Assembly (NCBI GenBank): GCA_964385045.1
Contig: CAYLNM010000099.1
Span: forward strand, 1 to 16,866
DNA: 16,866 bases
From: CAYLNM01 sp964385045
GTDB lineage: Bacteria; Planctomycetota; Phycisphaerae; Phycisphaerales; SM1A02
Direction: 5' to 3'
Every line of letters begins with the position of its first letter. The stretch's first letter is position 1. Positions 1 to 7,976 of this stretch are shown here, piece by piece. The notes below the pieces were generated by a model. That model was given only the letters and a program-made list of their open reading frames with translations. It made no database searches and had not been told where the DNA came from. Made by a program: the position numbers and the translations under genes.

Positions 1-74
1 CGCGGCGATGGCGGGCGCGGGGAGGGCGTGCGCGCGAAACCGCCCCGGTCGGCCCGACGCCGGATCGCCGGCGG

Positions 75-80
75 TATGAT
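75..80 (+). promoter_or_regulatory. Candidate -10 element upstream of the topoisomerase VI operon
   Basis: TATGAT matches five of six bases of the sigma-70 -10 consensus and stands out in otherwise GC-rich DNA 109 bases before the zinc-ribbon start. It lies inside GGCGGTATGATC, which is nearly repeated before pilM (GGCGGTATCATC at 9821-9830 context). No good TTGACA-like -35 is visible at 16-18 bases. Bases 1-183 otherwise hold no gene I can support. This is an inference from the motif alone. Confidence 0.3.
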
Positions 81-183
81 CGCCGCCGGATGGATCCGAC
101 TCGCCGGCCGCGACGGCCGGCAGGTGCCGGGAGCCCGTCGCCGCGCCGGATCGCGGTCGGCCGGCTCCGAGCAGGGACGCGCG

Positions 184-483
184 ATGGCCACCGGACGCGA
201 CAGTCCAGCGGGTGACGCGTGCCGCCCCGGCCCGCCCGGGAACGGACGGTGTCCCTTCTGCGGCCACCCCCTCGAGGAGGTGGTGGTCCACGGCCACGTG
301 CAGTGCGCCCGGTGCGGGATGAACCTCGTGCCGTGCTGCAACGGCGAGACGGCCGCCCCGCTCCCGGCGGGCGAGCCCGACCTCGCCGCCATCCACCCGC
401 CCCCGCCGGCCCGGACGCCGACGGGGGACGCGGACGCCCCGGACCGGCGCCGCGACGATCGAACGGATTCGAGCCCCGCATGA
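184..483 (+). CDS. Small zinc-ribbon protein
   Basis: This is a 99-residue hypothetical protein. Its centre holds a clear zinc ribbon: CPFC at residues 23-26 and CARC at 41-44, giving CxxC-x14-CxxC, followed by a further Cys pair at 51-52 (PCCNG). The rest is Pro/Ala-rich and probably disordered. The four cysteines should bind one zinc ion; whether the protein binds nucleic acid or protein is unknown. I chose the ATG at 184 because AGGGA lies six bases upstream; a longer in-frame reading from 28 adds only an Arg-rich low-complexity stretch. The stop overlaps the start of topoisomerase VI subunit B as ATGA (480-483), so the two are probably translationally coupled. A role with the topoisomerase is suggested only by this arrangement. 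Confidence 0.8.
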   Translation: MATGRDSPAGDACRPGPPGNGRCPFCGHPLEEVVVHGHVQCARCGMNLVPCCNGETAAPLPAGEPDLAAIHPPPPARTPTGDADAPDRRRDDRTDSSPA

Positions 484-2519
484 GCCCGACCACCGCGCCG
501 CCGCCCCCCACGCCGATGCCCAAGAAGAAGCCCGCCGCCCGCCGTTCCGCCAACGCCGAGTCGATGGCGAAGATGCAGCGGGAGATCTCCGTCAGCGAGT
601 TCTTCGCCAAGAACCGCCATCTCCTCGGCTTCGACAACCCCCGCAAGGCGATGCTCACCACCGTCAAGGAGGCGGTGGACAACGCCCTCGACGCCTGCGA
701 GGAGGCGGGGATCCTGCCCGACGTGCGGGTGCAGCTGACGCAGCGGGGCGAGACGCGCTTCGTCATCCTCGTGCGCGACAACGGTCCCGGCATCGTCCGG
801 AAGCAGATCGAGAACATCTTCGGCAAGCTGCTCTACGGCTCGAAGTTCCACCGGCTGAAGATGAGCCGCGGGCAGCAGGGGATCGGCATCTCCGCCGCGG
901 GCATGTACGGGCTGATGACCACCGGCAAGCCGGTGCGGATCATCTCGAAGACCGGTCGCCGCAAGCCGGCCCACGAGCTGCTGCTCAAGATGGACACCTC
1001 GAAGAACCGGGCCGAGGTGGTGAAGGACATCGAGCGGCCGGCCGAGGACGAGCTGTTCCCGTCCGGCACCGGCACGCAGGTGGAGATCGAGCTCGAGGGC
1101 CGCTACCTGAAGGGGCGGCAGTCGATCGACGAGTACCTCGAGCAGACCGCGATCGCCAACCCGCACGCCGAGATCACCTGGGTCCCGCCCTCGGGCGAGG
1201 AGACGGTGTTCCCGCGGGCGATGGACGAGCTGCCGCCCGAGGCGACCGAGATCAAGCCGCACCCCAAGGGCATCGAGCTCGGCACCCTCATCCAGATGCT
1301 CGAGCGCACGCAGGAGAAGCATCTCGGCGGCTTCCTGCAGCGGGAGTTCTGCCGCGTCGGGCCCGGCAAGGCGAAGGAGCTCGCCGAGGGCGCCAGGCTG
1401 ACCACCCGCACCTGGACGAGCGCGGTGCACCACGAGGAGGCCGAGCGGCTCTACGAGTCGATCCAGGCCGCCCGGATCACGTCGCCGCCCACGGACTGCC
1501 TGGTGCCGATCGGCTCCAAGGCGCTGCTCGCCGGCCTTCTGAAGGAGGTGCAGGCCGAGTTCTTCGCCGCCGCCACCCGGCCCCCGGCGGTCTACCGCGG
1601 CAACCCCTTCCAGATGGAGGTGGCGATCGCCTACGGCGGGCAGCTCCCGGGCGAGGAGCCGGCCCGGGTCCTGCGGTTCGCCAACCGCGTGCCGCTGCTG
1701 TACCAGCAGTCCGCCTGCTGCTCGTTCAAGGCGGTGGTCGAGGCGGGCTGGAAGAACTACGGCCTCTCGCAGCCGCGGGGCAGCCTGCCGGTCGGCCCGC
1801 TGGTGGTCATGATCCACATGGCCAGCGTCTGGGTGCCGTTCACGAGCGAGTCGAAGGAGGCGATCGCCGACTACGACGAGATCCGCAAGGAGATGCGGCT
1901 CGCCCTCCAGGAGTGCGGCCGGAAGCTCGGCACGTACCTCCGCCGCCGCAAGCGGATGAAGCGCGAGGCCGAGCGACGCAGCGTCTTCGAGCGGTACATC
2001 GGCGAGATCGCGCGGAACTGCGAGGCGATCACCGGGGCGAGCGCCGAGGAGCTCTACGAGGCCCTCATGCGGCAGGCCCGCCGCAAGACCGAGGAGGCCG
2101 ACCAGATGCTCGACGACGAGGGCAAGGTGATCGACGACGGCGGCCGGCTCGCCAAGGACGAGGACGTGGTGATCATCGACGAGGCCGGGGGCGCGGGCGC
2201 CGGCCCCGCGGGCGACGCCGTGGCCGGGGGGGAGGCGGCGCCGGACGACGCGGCCGCGGCGGACGAGTCCGGCGACGCCGCCGACGGCACCGGGCTCTTC
2301 GGCCAGCCCGTCGGCCAGCCCGTCGGCCAGCCCGTCGGTGGGGCCGCGACCCCGGCGGCGAGTCCCGCCGCCCCGGCCCGGCGGAAGACCACGCGGAAAA
2401 CCAAGCCGAAGACCAAGCGGAAGACCAAGCGCACGGTCAAGCGGAAGACGAAGCGCTCCGCGACCCGGACGTCGACGCCGAAGACCACCGCGCGGCGATC
2501 GTCGTCCCGGCGGTCCTGA
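480..2519 (+). CDS. top6B: DNA topoisomerase VI subunit B (ATPase)
   Basis: This 679-residue subunit is the ATP-driven gate of the type IIB topoisomerase VI A2B2 complex, which passes one DNA duplex through another. The GHKL ATPase fold is plain: N-box EAVDNALDA (residues 64-72, Asn68 for Mg), DNGPGI (100-105) and the Gly-rich lid SRGQQGIGIS (129-138). An H2TH-like region follows at about 255-325 (GIELGTLIQMLERTQ), then the transducer domain to about 490, with the probable switch lysine at 459 in SESKEAIADYDEI. Archaeal B subunits are usually about 500-620 residues. The extra length here is an acidic Ala/Gly/Asp stretch (about 565-605), three GQPV repeats (608-619) and a basic tail of Lys, Arg, Thr and Ser (634-679, 23 of 46 residues basic). 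The start at 480 overlaps the zinc-ribbon stop and begins just before conserved sequence. Subunit A follows after 17 bases. Confidence 0.95.
   Translation: MSPTTAPPPPTPMPKKKPAARRSANAESMAKMQREISVSEFFAKNRHLLGFDNPRKAMLTTVKEAVDNALDACEEAGILPDVRVQLTQRGETRFVILVRDNGPGIVRKQIENIFGKLLYGSKFHRLKMSRGQQGIGISAAGMYGLMTTGKPVRIISKTGRRKPAHELLLKMDTSKNRAEVVKDIERPAEDELFPSGTGTQVEIELEGRYLKGRQSIDEYLEQTAIANPHAEITWVPPSGEETVFPRAMDELPPEATEIKPHPKGIELGTLIQMLERTQEKHLGGFLQREFCRVGPGKAKELAEGARLTTRTWTSAVHHEEAERLYESIQAARITSPPTDCLVPIGSKALLAGLLKEVQAEFFAAATRPPAVYRGNPFQMEVAIAYGGQLPGEEPARVLRFANRVPLLYQQSACCSFKAVVEAGWKNYGLSQPRGSLPVGPLVVMIHMASVWVPFTSESKEAIADYDEIRKEMRLALQECGRKLGTYLRRRKRMKREAERRSVFERYIGEIARNCEAITGASAEELYEALMRQARRKTEEADQMLDDEGKVIDDGGRLAKDEDVVIIDEAGGAGAGPAGDAVAGGEAAPDDAAAADESGDAADGTGLFGQPVGQPVGQPVGGAATPAASPAAPARRKTTRKTKPKTKRKTKRTVKRKTKRSATRTSTPKTTARRSSSRRS
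2301..2336 (+). repeat. Three tandem 12-base units in top6B
   Basis: Three exact copies of GGCCAGCCCGTC lie head to tail and encode the Gly-Gln-Pro-Val repeats in the linker before the basic tail of subunit B. The 12-base unit keeps the reading frame, so copy number could vary by slippage without disrupting the gene. Confidence 0.9.
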
Positions 2520-2536
2520 GGGCGAGGAAGGCAGCG

Positions 2537-3718
2537 ATGGCGAAGAAGAAGACCAAGGCGAGGACCCGCCGGAAGACCACCCGTGCCGCCGCGGCGCCGG
2601 CCCGTGACCGATCGGTGGTGAGCAAGGAGCGCGACGCGATCACGCAGGGCAAGATCCGGGAGCTCGGCGACCGCATCGTGACCTCGGGCATGGCCCAGCG
2701 GGATCCCTTCGTGGACATCCCGCTCCGCACCGTCTCGAACATGCGGTGGAACAAGAGCCGCCGCATCCTCGAGATGGGCGCCTCCAAGCAGCGGCGCAAC
2801 CTGTTCAACCTCGGGCAGGCGCGGAAGTTCATGCAGACGGTCCTGCACGCCAACTCCTGCCGGGAGCTGATCGACGCGGGCAAGACCACCAGCCTCCGCG
2901 GCATGTACTACAAGGCTCTGCACACGATCGCCGGGACGAAGGAGAAGACCTTCAACGACCAGACCGAGTCCGACGGCATCCTCGAGGACCTCGAGGTCGC
3001 GCTGGACGGGCTGCGGGAGGAGCTGCACGTCTTCGCCAAGAAGCGGGGCACGATGGTCGGCAACATCACGATCATCGACAACGGGGACGAGATCGACTGT
3101 CGGCGGATGGGCACCGGCGGCTACGCGATCCCGTCGATCTGCGAGCCGTCGGTGATCCAGTTCAAGGACTGCGAGGCCGACTTCGTCCTCCACGTCGAGA
3201 AGGACACCGTCTGGAGCCGGTTCAACGAGGACCGGTTCTGGGAGGAGCACAACTGCATCCTCACCGAGGGCTCGGGCCAGCCGCCGCGGGGCGTCCGGCG
3301 GCTGCTGCACCGGCTGAACACCGAGCTGGGCCTGCCGATCTACTGCCTGCTCGACTGCGATCCGTGGGGGCACTACATCTACAGCGTCATCAAGCAGGGC
3401 TCGATCAACCTCGCCTTCGAGTCCAAGCGGATGGCGGTGCCGGACGCGAAGTTCATGGGCATCCGGTCCATGGACTACACGCGGTGCGACCTCTCCGACG
3501 ACGTCAAGATCGAGCTCAACGACCGCGACGTCTCGCGGGCGAAGCAGATCGCCGCCTATCCGTGGTTCGCGGACAAGAAGCCGTGGCAGAAGGAGATCCA
3601 GCTCCTCCTGAAGCAGGGCTTCAAGATGGAGGTCGAGGCGCTCATCACCAAGGACATCTCGTACGTCACCGAGACGTACGTGCCCGAGCGGCTCGAGCGG
3701 ATGGACTTCCTGGACTGA
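2537..3718 (+). CDS. top6A: DNA topoisomerase VI subunit A (Spo11-like cleavage subunit)
   Basis: This 393-residue subunit makes the transient double-strand break, with each chain joined to DNA through a tyrosine. The 5Y-CAP/winged-helix domain carries the candidate catalytic Tyr125 in LRGMYYKAL (120-128). The Toprim domain supplies the metal ligands Glu221 (HVEKDTV) and Asp273/Asp275 (DCDPWG). The Glu-to-first-Asp spacing of 52 residues equals the spacing I recall for the Methanocaldococcus enzyme (Glu197, Asp249). The family usually has Asp or Glu right after the Arg of the tyrosine motif; here it is Gly122. The N-terminus (1-23) is Lys/Arg-rich like the C-terminus of subunit B. I chose the ATG at 2537 because GAGGAAG lies about six bases upstream and it sits 17 bases after the subunit B stop. 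The pair is expected to be co-transcribed and made in equal amounts. Confidence 0.95.
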   Translation: MAKKKTKARTRRKTTRAAAAPARDRSVVSKERDAITQGKIRELGDRIVTSGMAQRDPFVDIPLRTVSNMRWNKSRRILEMGASKQRRNLFNLGQARKFMQTVLHANSCRELIDAGKTTSLRGMYYKALHTIAGTKEKTFNDQTESDGILEDLEVALDGLREELHVFAKKRGTMVGNITIIDNGDEIDCRRMGTGGYAIPSICEPSVIQFKDCEADFVLHVEKDTVWSRFNEDRFWEEHNCILTEGSGQPPRGVRRLLHRLNTELGLPIYCLLDCDPWGHYIYSVIKQGSINLAFESKRMAVPDAKFMGIRSMDYTRCDLSDDVKIELNDRDVSRAKQIAAYPWFADKKPWQKEIQLLLKQGFKMEVEALITKDISYVTETYVPERLERMDFLD

Positions 3719-3944
3719 GCCTGAAGCCGGAAGCCTGGGGGGGCGACGGGGCGGCCGGGGCCGGGTGGGACCTCGGGGCGTCCCGGGGGCGAGGGCCGCA
3801 CGGCGGGGATGCCGGTGCGCCGTCGTCCGGTTGGGCGAATCCCGGTCGGCGCAGCCGGCGAACCACGGTGCGGACCACGACCGGGGTACGCCGCGGGGTA
3901 CGGCCGAGCCGCCGGTCCGACTCGACACGAGGTGGAGCAGACCC

Positions 3945-5528
3945 ATGCATCGACATCAGCGCGATCACCGCGCCGTCGCCCTCGCGGCCGGCGCCGTCGC
4001 CTCGATCCTCGCGGGCTCCGTCGTCGCCGACGACATCACCGTCCCGGGCGACGCGGCGACCATCCAGGCCGCGATCGACCTCGCCGTCGACGGCGACCGC
4101 ATCCTCGTCGCCCCGGGCACGTACCTCGAGCGCCTCGACTTCCTCGGCAAGGACCTGATCCTCGAGTCGACGGGCGGGGCGGAGGCCACCGTCATCGACG
4201 GCGAGGGCGTCCCGGGCTGGGTGGTGACCGTCGGGGCGGGCACCGACGGCGACGCCGCCATCCGCGGCTTCACGATCACCGGCGGCCGCGGCTCGGCCGG
4301 CTCGGGGGGCGACGGCCCGGGCGGCGCCCTCCGCGTGGCCGGGGCGACCCTCCTCGTGGAGGACTGCGTGCTCACGGACAACACCGGCATCTCGGGGGCC
4401 GGCGTCTCGGCGTCGGGAGCGTTCCTGACGCTCCGCGGGACCACGATCTCGGACAACGCGGCCTCGAGCGGTGGCGGGCTGTCGGCCTCCGGCGGCTCGA
4501 CCACGATCGAGGACGTCGTCTTCGAGGGGAACCACGGCAGCTCCAGCGGCGGCGGGGCGAGCTTCATCGGGGGCGAGGTCACCGTCCGCGGGGCCCGCTT
4601 CGCCGGCAACTCGGCGAGCAGCTTCGGCAGCGGCTTCTTCGTCAACCACGCCGTCGTGGACATGCGGGGCGTCGTCGCCGAGGCCAACGGCACCGTGATC
4701 GACCTCGACGGCGGCGCGCAGAACTTCCAGTCCTTCGCGGGCGGCGGGTTCTACGCGAAGGACGCCGACGGCCGGATCCAGGACGTGCGGGTGATCGACA
4801 ACGCGTCGTTCGCGGGCGGCGGCATCTACGTCGCGGGCGGGGGCGAGCTGGAGATCGTGAACGCCCTCGTCACCGGCAGCGTCGCCGGCATCGGGGCCGT
4901 CTACTTCAACGCCTCGTCCCCGCGGCTCGTCGGCTGCACCGTCGCGGGCAACGACGCGATCGTGCAGCTCTTCACCACCTTCAACGCCGAGCCCACCGTG
5001 CTCAACTCGGTGATCGACGCGACCGGCATCCTCGCCGGGGCCGCCACCGGGGGCAACGGCACCATCACGATTCGCTGGTCGCTCGTGAGCAACGGGCTCT
5101 TCGCGGCCGAGCCGGGCGAGGGCGTGATCGAGGCCCCGCCGCTGCTCGACCCCGCCGACGACTTCGCTCCGCTGCCGGGCTCGCCCGCGATCGACGCCGG
5201 CGACAACCTGTCGGTGCCGGCCGACGTCGAGGGCGACCTGCTCGGCAACGAGCGGTTCTTCGACGACCCCGACACCCCGGACGGCGGCAACGGGACCGCG
5301 CCGATCGTCGACCTCGGCGCGATCGAGTTCGGCGCGCCGGCCCTGCCCGAGCCCGGGCTCGCGGTCGACATGAACGGCGACGGGACGGTGGGCATGGACG
5401 ACCTGCTCATGGTGCTCGGCGCCTTCGGTCCCTGCGCCGGATGCCCGGAGGACCTCGACGGCGACGGCGTGGTGGGATTCTCCGACGTGCTCGAGCTGCT
5501 CGAATGGTGGGGTGTGAGCGTCGGCTGA
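3945..5528 (+). CDS. Secreted right-handed beta-helix protein with dockerin-like C-terminus
   Basis: This 527-residue exported protein is of unknown target. Residues 1-28 look like a signal peptide (basic start, hydrophobic core about 10-24, cleavage after VVA). ITVPGDAATIQAAID (31-45) and DRILVAPGTYLE (51-62) are the usual opening of pectin-lyase-like beta-helix proteins. About a dozen Gly/Ser/Asn-rich coils follow to about 385. Residues 396-462 (SPAIDAGD, GNERFFDDPDTPDGG, VDLGAIEF) match the 'choice-of-anchor Q' type segment. The end holds two calcium-loop-like repeats, DMNGDGTVGMDD (475-486) and DLDGDGVVGFSD (503-514), separated by GPCAGCP, the form I know as the GC-type dockerin of Phycisphaerae, probably a cell-surface anchoring tag. 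No catalytic residues can be named, so enzyme versus adhesin is open. GGTGGAG precedes the ATG by seven bases. The 226-base gap before it shows no clear promoter. Confidence 0.88.
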   Translation: MHRHQRDHRAVALAAGAVASILAGSVVADDITVPGDAATIQAAIDLAVDGDRILVAPGTYLERLDFLGKDLILESTGGAEATVIDGEGVPGWVVTVGAGTDGDAAIRGFTITGGRGSAGSGGDGPGGALRVAGATLLVEDCVLTDNTGISGAGVSASGAFLTLRGTTISDNAASSGGGLSASGGSTTIEDVVFEGNHGSSSGGGASFIGGEVTVRGARFAGNSASSFGSGFFVNHAVVDMRGVVAEANGTVIDLDGGAQNFQSFAGGGFYAKDADGRIQDVRVIDNASFAGGGIYVAGGGELEIVNALVTGSVAGIGAVYFNASSPRLVGCTVAGNDAIVQLFTTFNAEPTVLNSVIDATGILAGAATGGNGTITIRWSLVSNGLFAAEPGEGVIEAPPLLDPADDFAPLPGSPAIDAGDNLSVPADVEGDLLGNERFFDDPDTPDGGNGTAPIVDLGAIEFGAPALPEPGLAVDMNGDGTVGMDDLLMVLGAFGPCAGCPEDLDGDGVVGFSDVLELLEWWGVSVG

Positions 5529-5570
5529 CGCACGGCCGCGGCGGGCCCGGCCAGCCCGTCGGGCGCCGCC

Positions 5571-5598
5571 CGCGACGACGGGCCCGCGACGACGGGCC
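5571..5598 (+). repeat. Two tandem 14-base units
   Basis: CGCGACGACGGGCC occurs twice head to tail in the gap between the convergent beta-helix and histidine kinase genes. Only two copies are present and no function is evident; they add some GC-rich pairing potential before the hairpin at 5644-5674. Confidence 0.8.
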
Positions 5599-5643
5599 CG
5601 CGGCCGTCCGGCTCGCGACCGACCGGCCGCACCACCATGGCGG

Positions 5644-5674
5644 CGAGCCCGCTCCCGATCCGGGGGCGGGCTCG
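5644..5674. terminator. Hairpin between convergent genes, probable bidirectional terminator
   Basis: The arms 5644-5656 (CGAGCCCGCTCCC) and 5662-5674 (GGGGGCGGGCTCG) form a 13-pair stem with one G-U wobble and a five-base loop GATCC. It lies 116 bases past the beta-helix stop and 56 bases past the kinase stop, the right place to end both transcripts. Neither side has a T-run, so it would have to act as a T-poor hairpin or as an RNA end stabiliser. Confidence 0.5.
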
Positions 5675-5729
5675 TCGCGTGAAGGGGATGCGTGGGCAGG
5701 GGCGGAGGCGACCGATCCGCGGACCGGGG

Positions 5730-6671
5730 TCAGTCGCGGACGATCGCGGCCGCCCGGGCGGAGGCGGCGACGGGGCCGGACCGATCGCCGCCGGCCGCGG
5801 CCTCGGCGGACGTCGGCGTCTCCGGCGCCTCCTGCGGCAGCTCGATCACGAAGTCGCTGCCGCGGCCCGGCTCGCTGAACGCGCGCATCCGCCCGCCGTG
5901 CTCCTCGACGATGCGCCGGGCCGTCGGCAGCCCGAGGCCGGTGCCCCCGCGCCGCGCCGAGACGTACGGCCGGAAGATCTCCTCGAGCCGCTCCGGCTCG
6001 ATGCCGGGGCCGGTGTCGATCACGTGCAGCCGGATCACGCCCCCCTCGTCGGGCTCGACGAGCCGCAGCATGAGCTCGCGCGGCGCGCGGCCGTCGCCCG
6101 CCTCGGCCGGCGTCATCCCCTCCATCGCCTGCACCGCGTTGATCATGAGGTTGAGGACCGCCTGCTTGAGGAGGTCGGGGTCCACGGCGGCCCGCACGGG
6201 GGCGGCGGGGAGCTGGCTGCGGAGCGTCACCCCGGCCTGGCGGGCCTGGGGGAGGAAGAAGTCGGTCATCTCCTCGACGAGGGCCGACACCGCCACGTCC
6301 TCGCGCGAGAGCCTCATGCGGCCGGCGAACCGCAGGAAGTCCTCGAGGATCCCGCGCAGCCGCTGGCACTCGCGCACGAGCGCGTCGATGCGGCGGAGGA
6401 ACCGGTCCCGCTCCTCCTCGTCCAGCGCCGCGTCCGCCACGCCCTCGCGCAGCAGCTGGGCGTTGAGGAGCACCGTCGACAGCGGGTTCTTGATCTCGTG
6501 GGCGAGGCCCGAGGTCATCGAGCCGAGCTCGGCGAGGCGCTCGGCCCGCCGCGCCCGCCGCTCGGCCTCGCGGGCCCGGTGCTCCGCCCGCCGGGCGGCC
6601 ACGCGGCCCGCCGGCAGCAGGATCAGCGCCGTGATCGCGGCGCCGAGGATGAACGCGAGGACCGGGTGCAC
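5730..6671 (-). CDS. Membrane-anchored sensor histidine kinase
   Basis: This 313-residue two-component kinase should autophosphorylate on His58 and pass the phosphate to an unidentified response regulator. One hydrophobic segment (about 4-22) is followed by an Arg/Ala/Glu-rich helix (23-48). The dimerisation domain has GLAHEIKNPLS (55-65), the HisKA H-box of NtrB-like kinases. The ATPase domain has the N-box LNLMINAVQAM (173-183), G1 box DTGPGI (219-224), F box EIFRPY (231-236) and G2 box GGTGLGLPTARR (242-253). Residues 281-313 are an Ala-rich tail of no known role. There is no periplasmic, PAS, HAMP or GAF sensor part, and no regulator gene is adjacent. The start is GTG at 6671, only 13 bases after the S1 protein stop, with no strong ribosome site, which fits co-transcription and translational coupling with that gene. 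Confidence 0.92.
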   Translation of the reverse strand: MHPVLAFILGAAITALILLPAGRVAARRAEHRAREAERRARRAERLAELGSMTSGLAHEIKNPLSTVLLNAQLLREGVADAALDEEERDRFLRRIDALVRECQRLRGILEDFLRFAGRMRLSREDVAVSALVEEMTDFFLPQARQAGVTLRSQLPAAPVRAAVDPDLLKQAVLNLMINAVQAMEGMTPAEAGDGRAPRELMLRLVEPDEGGVIRLHVIDTGPGIEPERLEEIFRPYVSARRGGTGLGLPTARRIVEEHGGRMRAFSEPGRGSDFVIELPQEAPETPTSAEAAAGGDRSGPVAASARAAAIVRD

Positions 6672-6684
6672 GGCGGGGCGGGGC

Positions 6685-7929
6685 TCAGCCGATGCCGCCC
6701 TTGAGGTCGTCGCCGAACTTGTTGCCGAGCTGCGCCATGAGCTTCCGCAGCTCGGGGTCGCTGCCGCGGTCGTGCTCGACGTCGTCGGACCCCGCGTTCC
6801 GCATCGCCTTCAGCGAGAGGCCGATGCGGCGGCGGTCGTGATCGACCGAGACGACCTTCGCGGTCACGACCTCGCCCTCGTTCACCACGCTGCTCACGCG
6901 GCTGACCCGCTTGTCGCTGAGCTCGCTGATGTGGATGAGCCCCTCCACCCCGGGAGAGAGCTCCACGAACGCGCCGAAGGCGGCGAGCCGCGTGACGCGG
7001 CCGGTCACCTCGGCCCCGACCTCGATCTCGCCCGCCTGCTGCTGGTAGGGATCCTCGAGGCACTGCTTCATGCCCAGGCTGATCCGCGGCGGGTCCTGCG
7101 AGGCGTCGATGCGGAGCACCTTCACCGTGACCGTGTCGCCTTCCTTCACCACCTCCGAGGGATGCTTCACCCGCTCCCAGGCGAGGTCGGAGACGTGCAC
7201 GAGTCCGTCGGCCCCGCCGAGGTCGACGAAGGCCCCGAAGTCGCGCACGGACACCACGGTGCCCTGCATCGTCGCTCCCTCCTGCAGGTCGGCGAGGAGC
7301 TGCTCCCGGGTGCGGGCCCGCTCGGCCTCGAGGTGGGCGCGGCGGCTGAGGATGATGCGATCCCGCGACCGGTCGAGCTCGACCACCTCGCACGGCATCT
7401 TCTCGCCCACGAAGACCGACAGGTCCTCGACGTGCCGCACGTCCACCATGCCCGCGGGCATGAAGGCCCGGTGGTTGGCGATCTCCATCTCGAGGCCGCC
7501 CTTGTTGGTGCCGGTGCAGCGGGCCTCGACCACCTGGCCGACCTCGAGGGCGTCCCACTCGGCCTTGCGCACCGCCCCGGTGCGCGAGAGCAGGAGCAGG
7601 CCCTCGTTCGCGTCGTAGCGCTCGACGACGAAGTCGAGCCGCTCGCCCGCCCGCGGCTTCTCCTGGAAGTGCGACAGCGGGCAGACGCCCTGGCTCTTGG
7701 GGCCGAACTCGACGAAGACGTCGTCGCGGTCGATCCGCACCACGGTGCCGGTGCGGGTCTCGCGGCCGCCGCCGCGGGCGTCGCCGCGGTCGGCGAAGTC
7801 GAGCATGTCCTCGACGCTCATGTCGCCGAGGGCGGCCTGGATCTCGGCCTCGAGGCCCTGGTCGAGACCGGGGCCGGGACCCGGGCCGGGGTCGGGGTTG
7901 GACGGGCGATCGGACGGATCGGCGGACAT
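6685..7929 (-). CDS. Four-domain S1 RNA-binding protein (ribosomal protein S1-like)
   Basis: This 414-residue protein has four S1 (OB-fold) RNA-binding repeats at about 57-118, 130-197, 218-287 and 304-374. Repeat 1 (GTVVRIDRDDVFVEFGPKSQ) and repeat 2 (KGGLEMEIANHRAFMPA) have the character of the first two repeats of ribosomal protein S1, which dock it on the 30S subunit. Repeats 3 and 4 (RDFGAFVDLGGADGLVHVSD; AAFGAFVELSPGVEGLIHIS) are typical RNA-binding copies. Four repeats match S1-like proteins of several phyla but are fewer than the six of E. coli, so it may be the organism's rpsA or a second S1-type protein. The N-terminus has a Pro-Gly run (13-21). GGAG lies about eight bases before the ATG. 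It sits between mtaB and the kinase on the minus strand. Confidence 0.9.
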   Translation of the reverse strand: MSADPSDRPSNPDPGPGPGPGLDQGLEAEIQAALGDMSVEDMLDFADRGDARGGGRETRTGTVVRIDRDDVFVEFGPKSQGVCPLSHFQEKPRAGERLDFVVERYDANEGLLLLSRTGAVRKAEWDALEVGQVVEARCTGTNKGGLEMEIANHRAFMPAGMVDVRHVEDLSVFVGEKMPCEVVELDRSRDRIILSRRAHLEAERARTREQLLADLQEGATMQGTVVSVRDFGAFVDLGGADGLVHVSDLAWERVKHPSEVVKEGDTVTVKVLRIDASQDPPRISLGMKQCLEDPYQQQAGEIEVGAEVTGRVTRLAAFGAFVELSPGVEGLIHISELSDKRVSRVSSVVNEGEVVTAKVVSVDHDRRRIGLSLKAMRNAGSDDVEHDRGSDPELRKLMAQLGNKFGDDLKGGIG

Positions 7930-7976
7930 CGGGCCACTCCGGCGCGCGGGGGGGGGAAGGGTCGGGGACGAGCGAG

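Noticed and set aside
28..183. N-terminal extension of the zinc-ribbon protein
   Set aside because: It is Arg/Gly/Ala-rich, covers the TATGAT element, and the downstream ATG has a better ribosome site.
2301..2336. CRISPR-like repeat array
   Set aside because: The units are contiguous, without spacers, and encode in-frame amino acid repeats.
2054..3946. Long minus-strand open frame (630 codons) across the topoisomerase VI genes
   Set aside because: It lies opposite two well-supported genes, its product is Arg/Leu/Val/Asp-rich with no motif, and GC-rich DNA commonly lacks stops in such frames.
3809..5878. Plus-strand frame of 689 codons overlapping the beta-helix gene
   Set aside because: The product is almost entirely Arg, Gly and Pro, as expected for a shifted reading of GC-rich codons; the beta-helix frame has a signal peptide and repeats.
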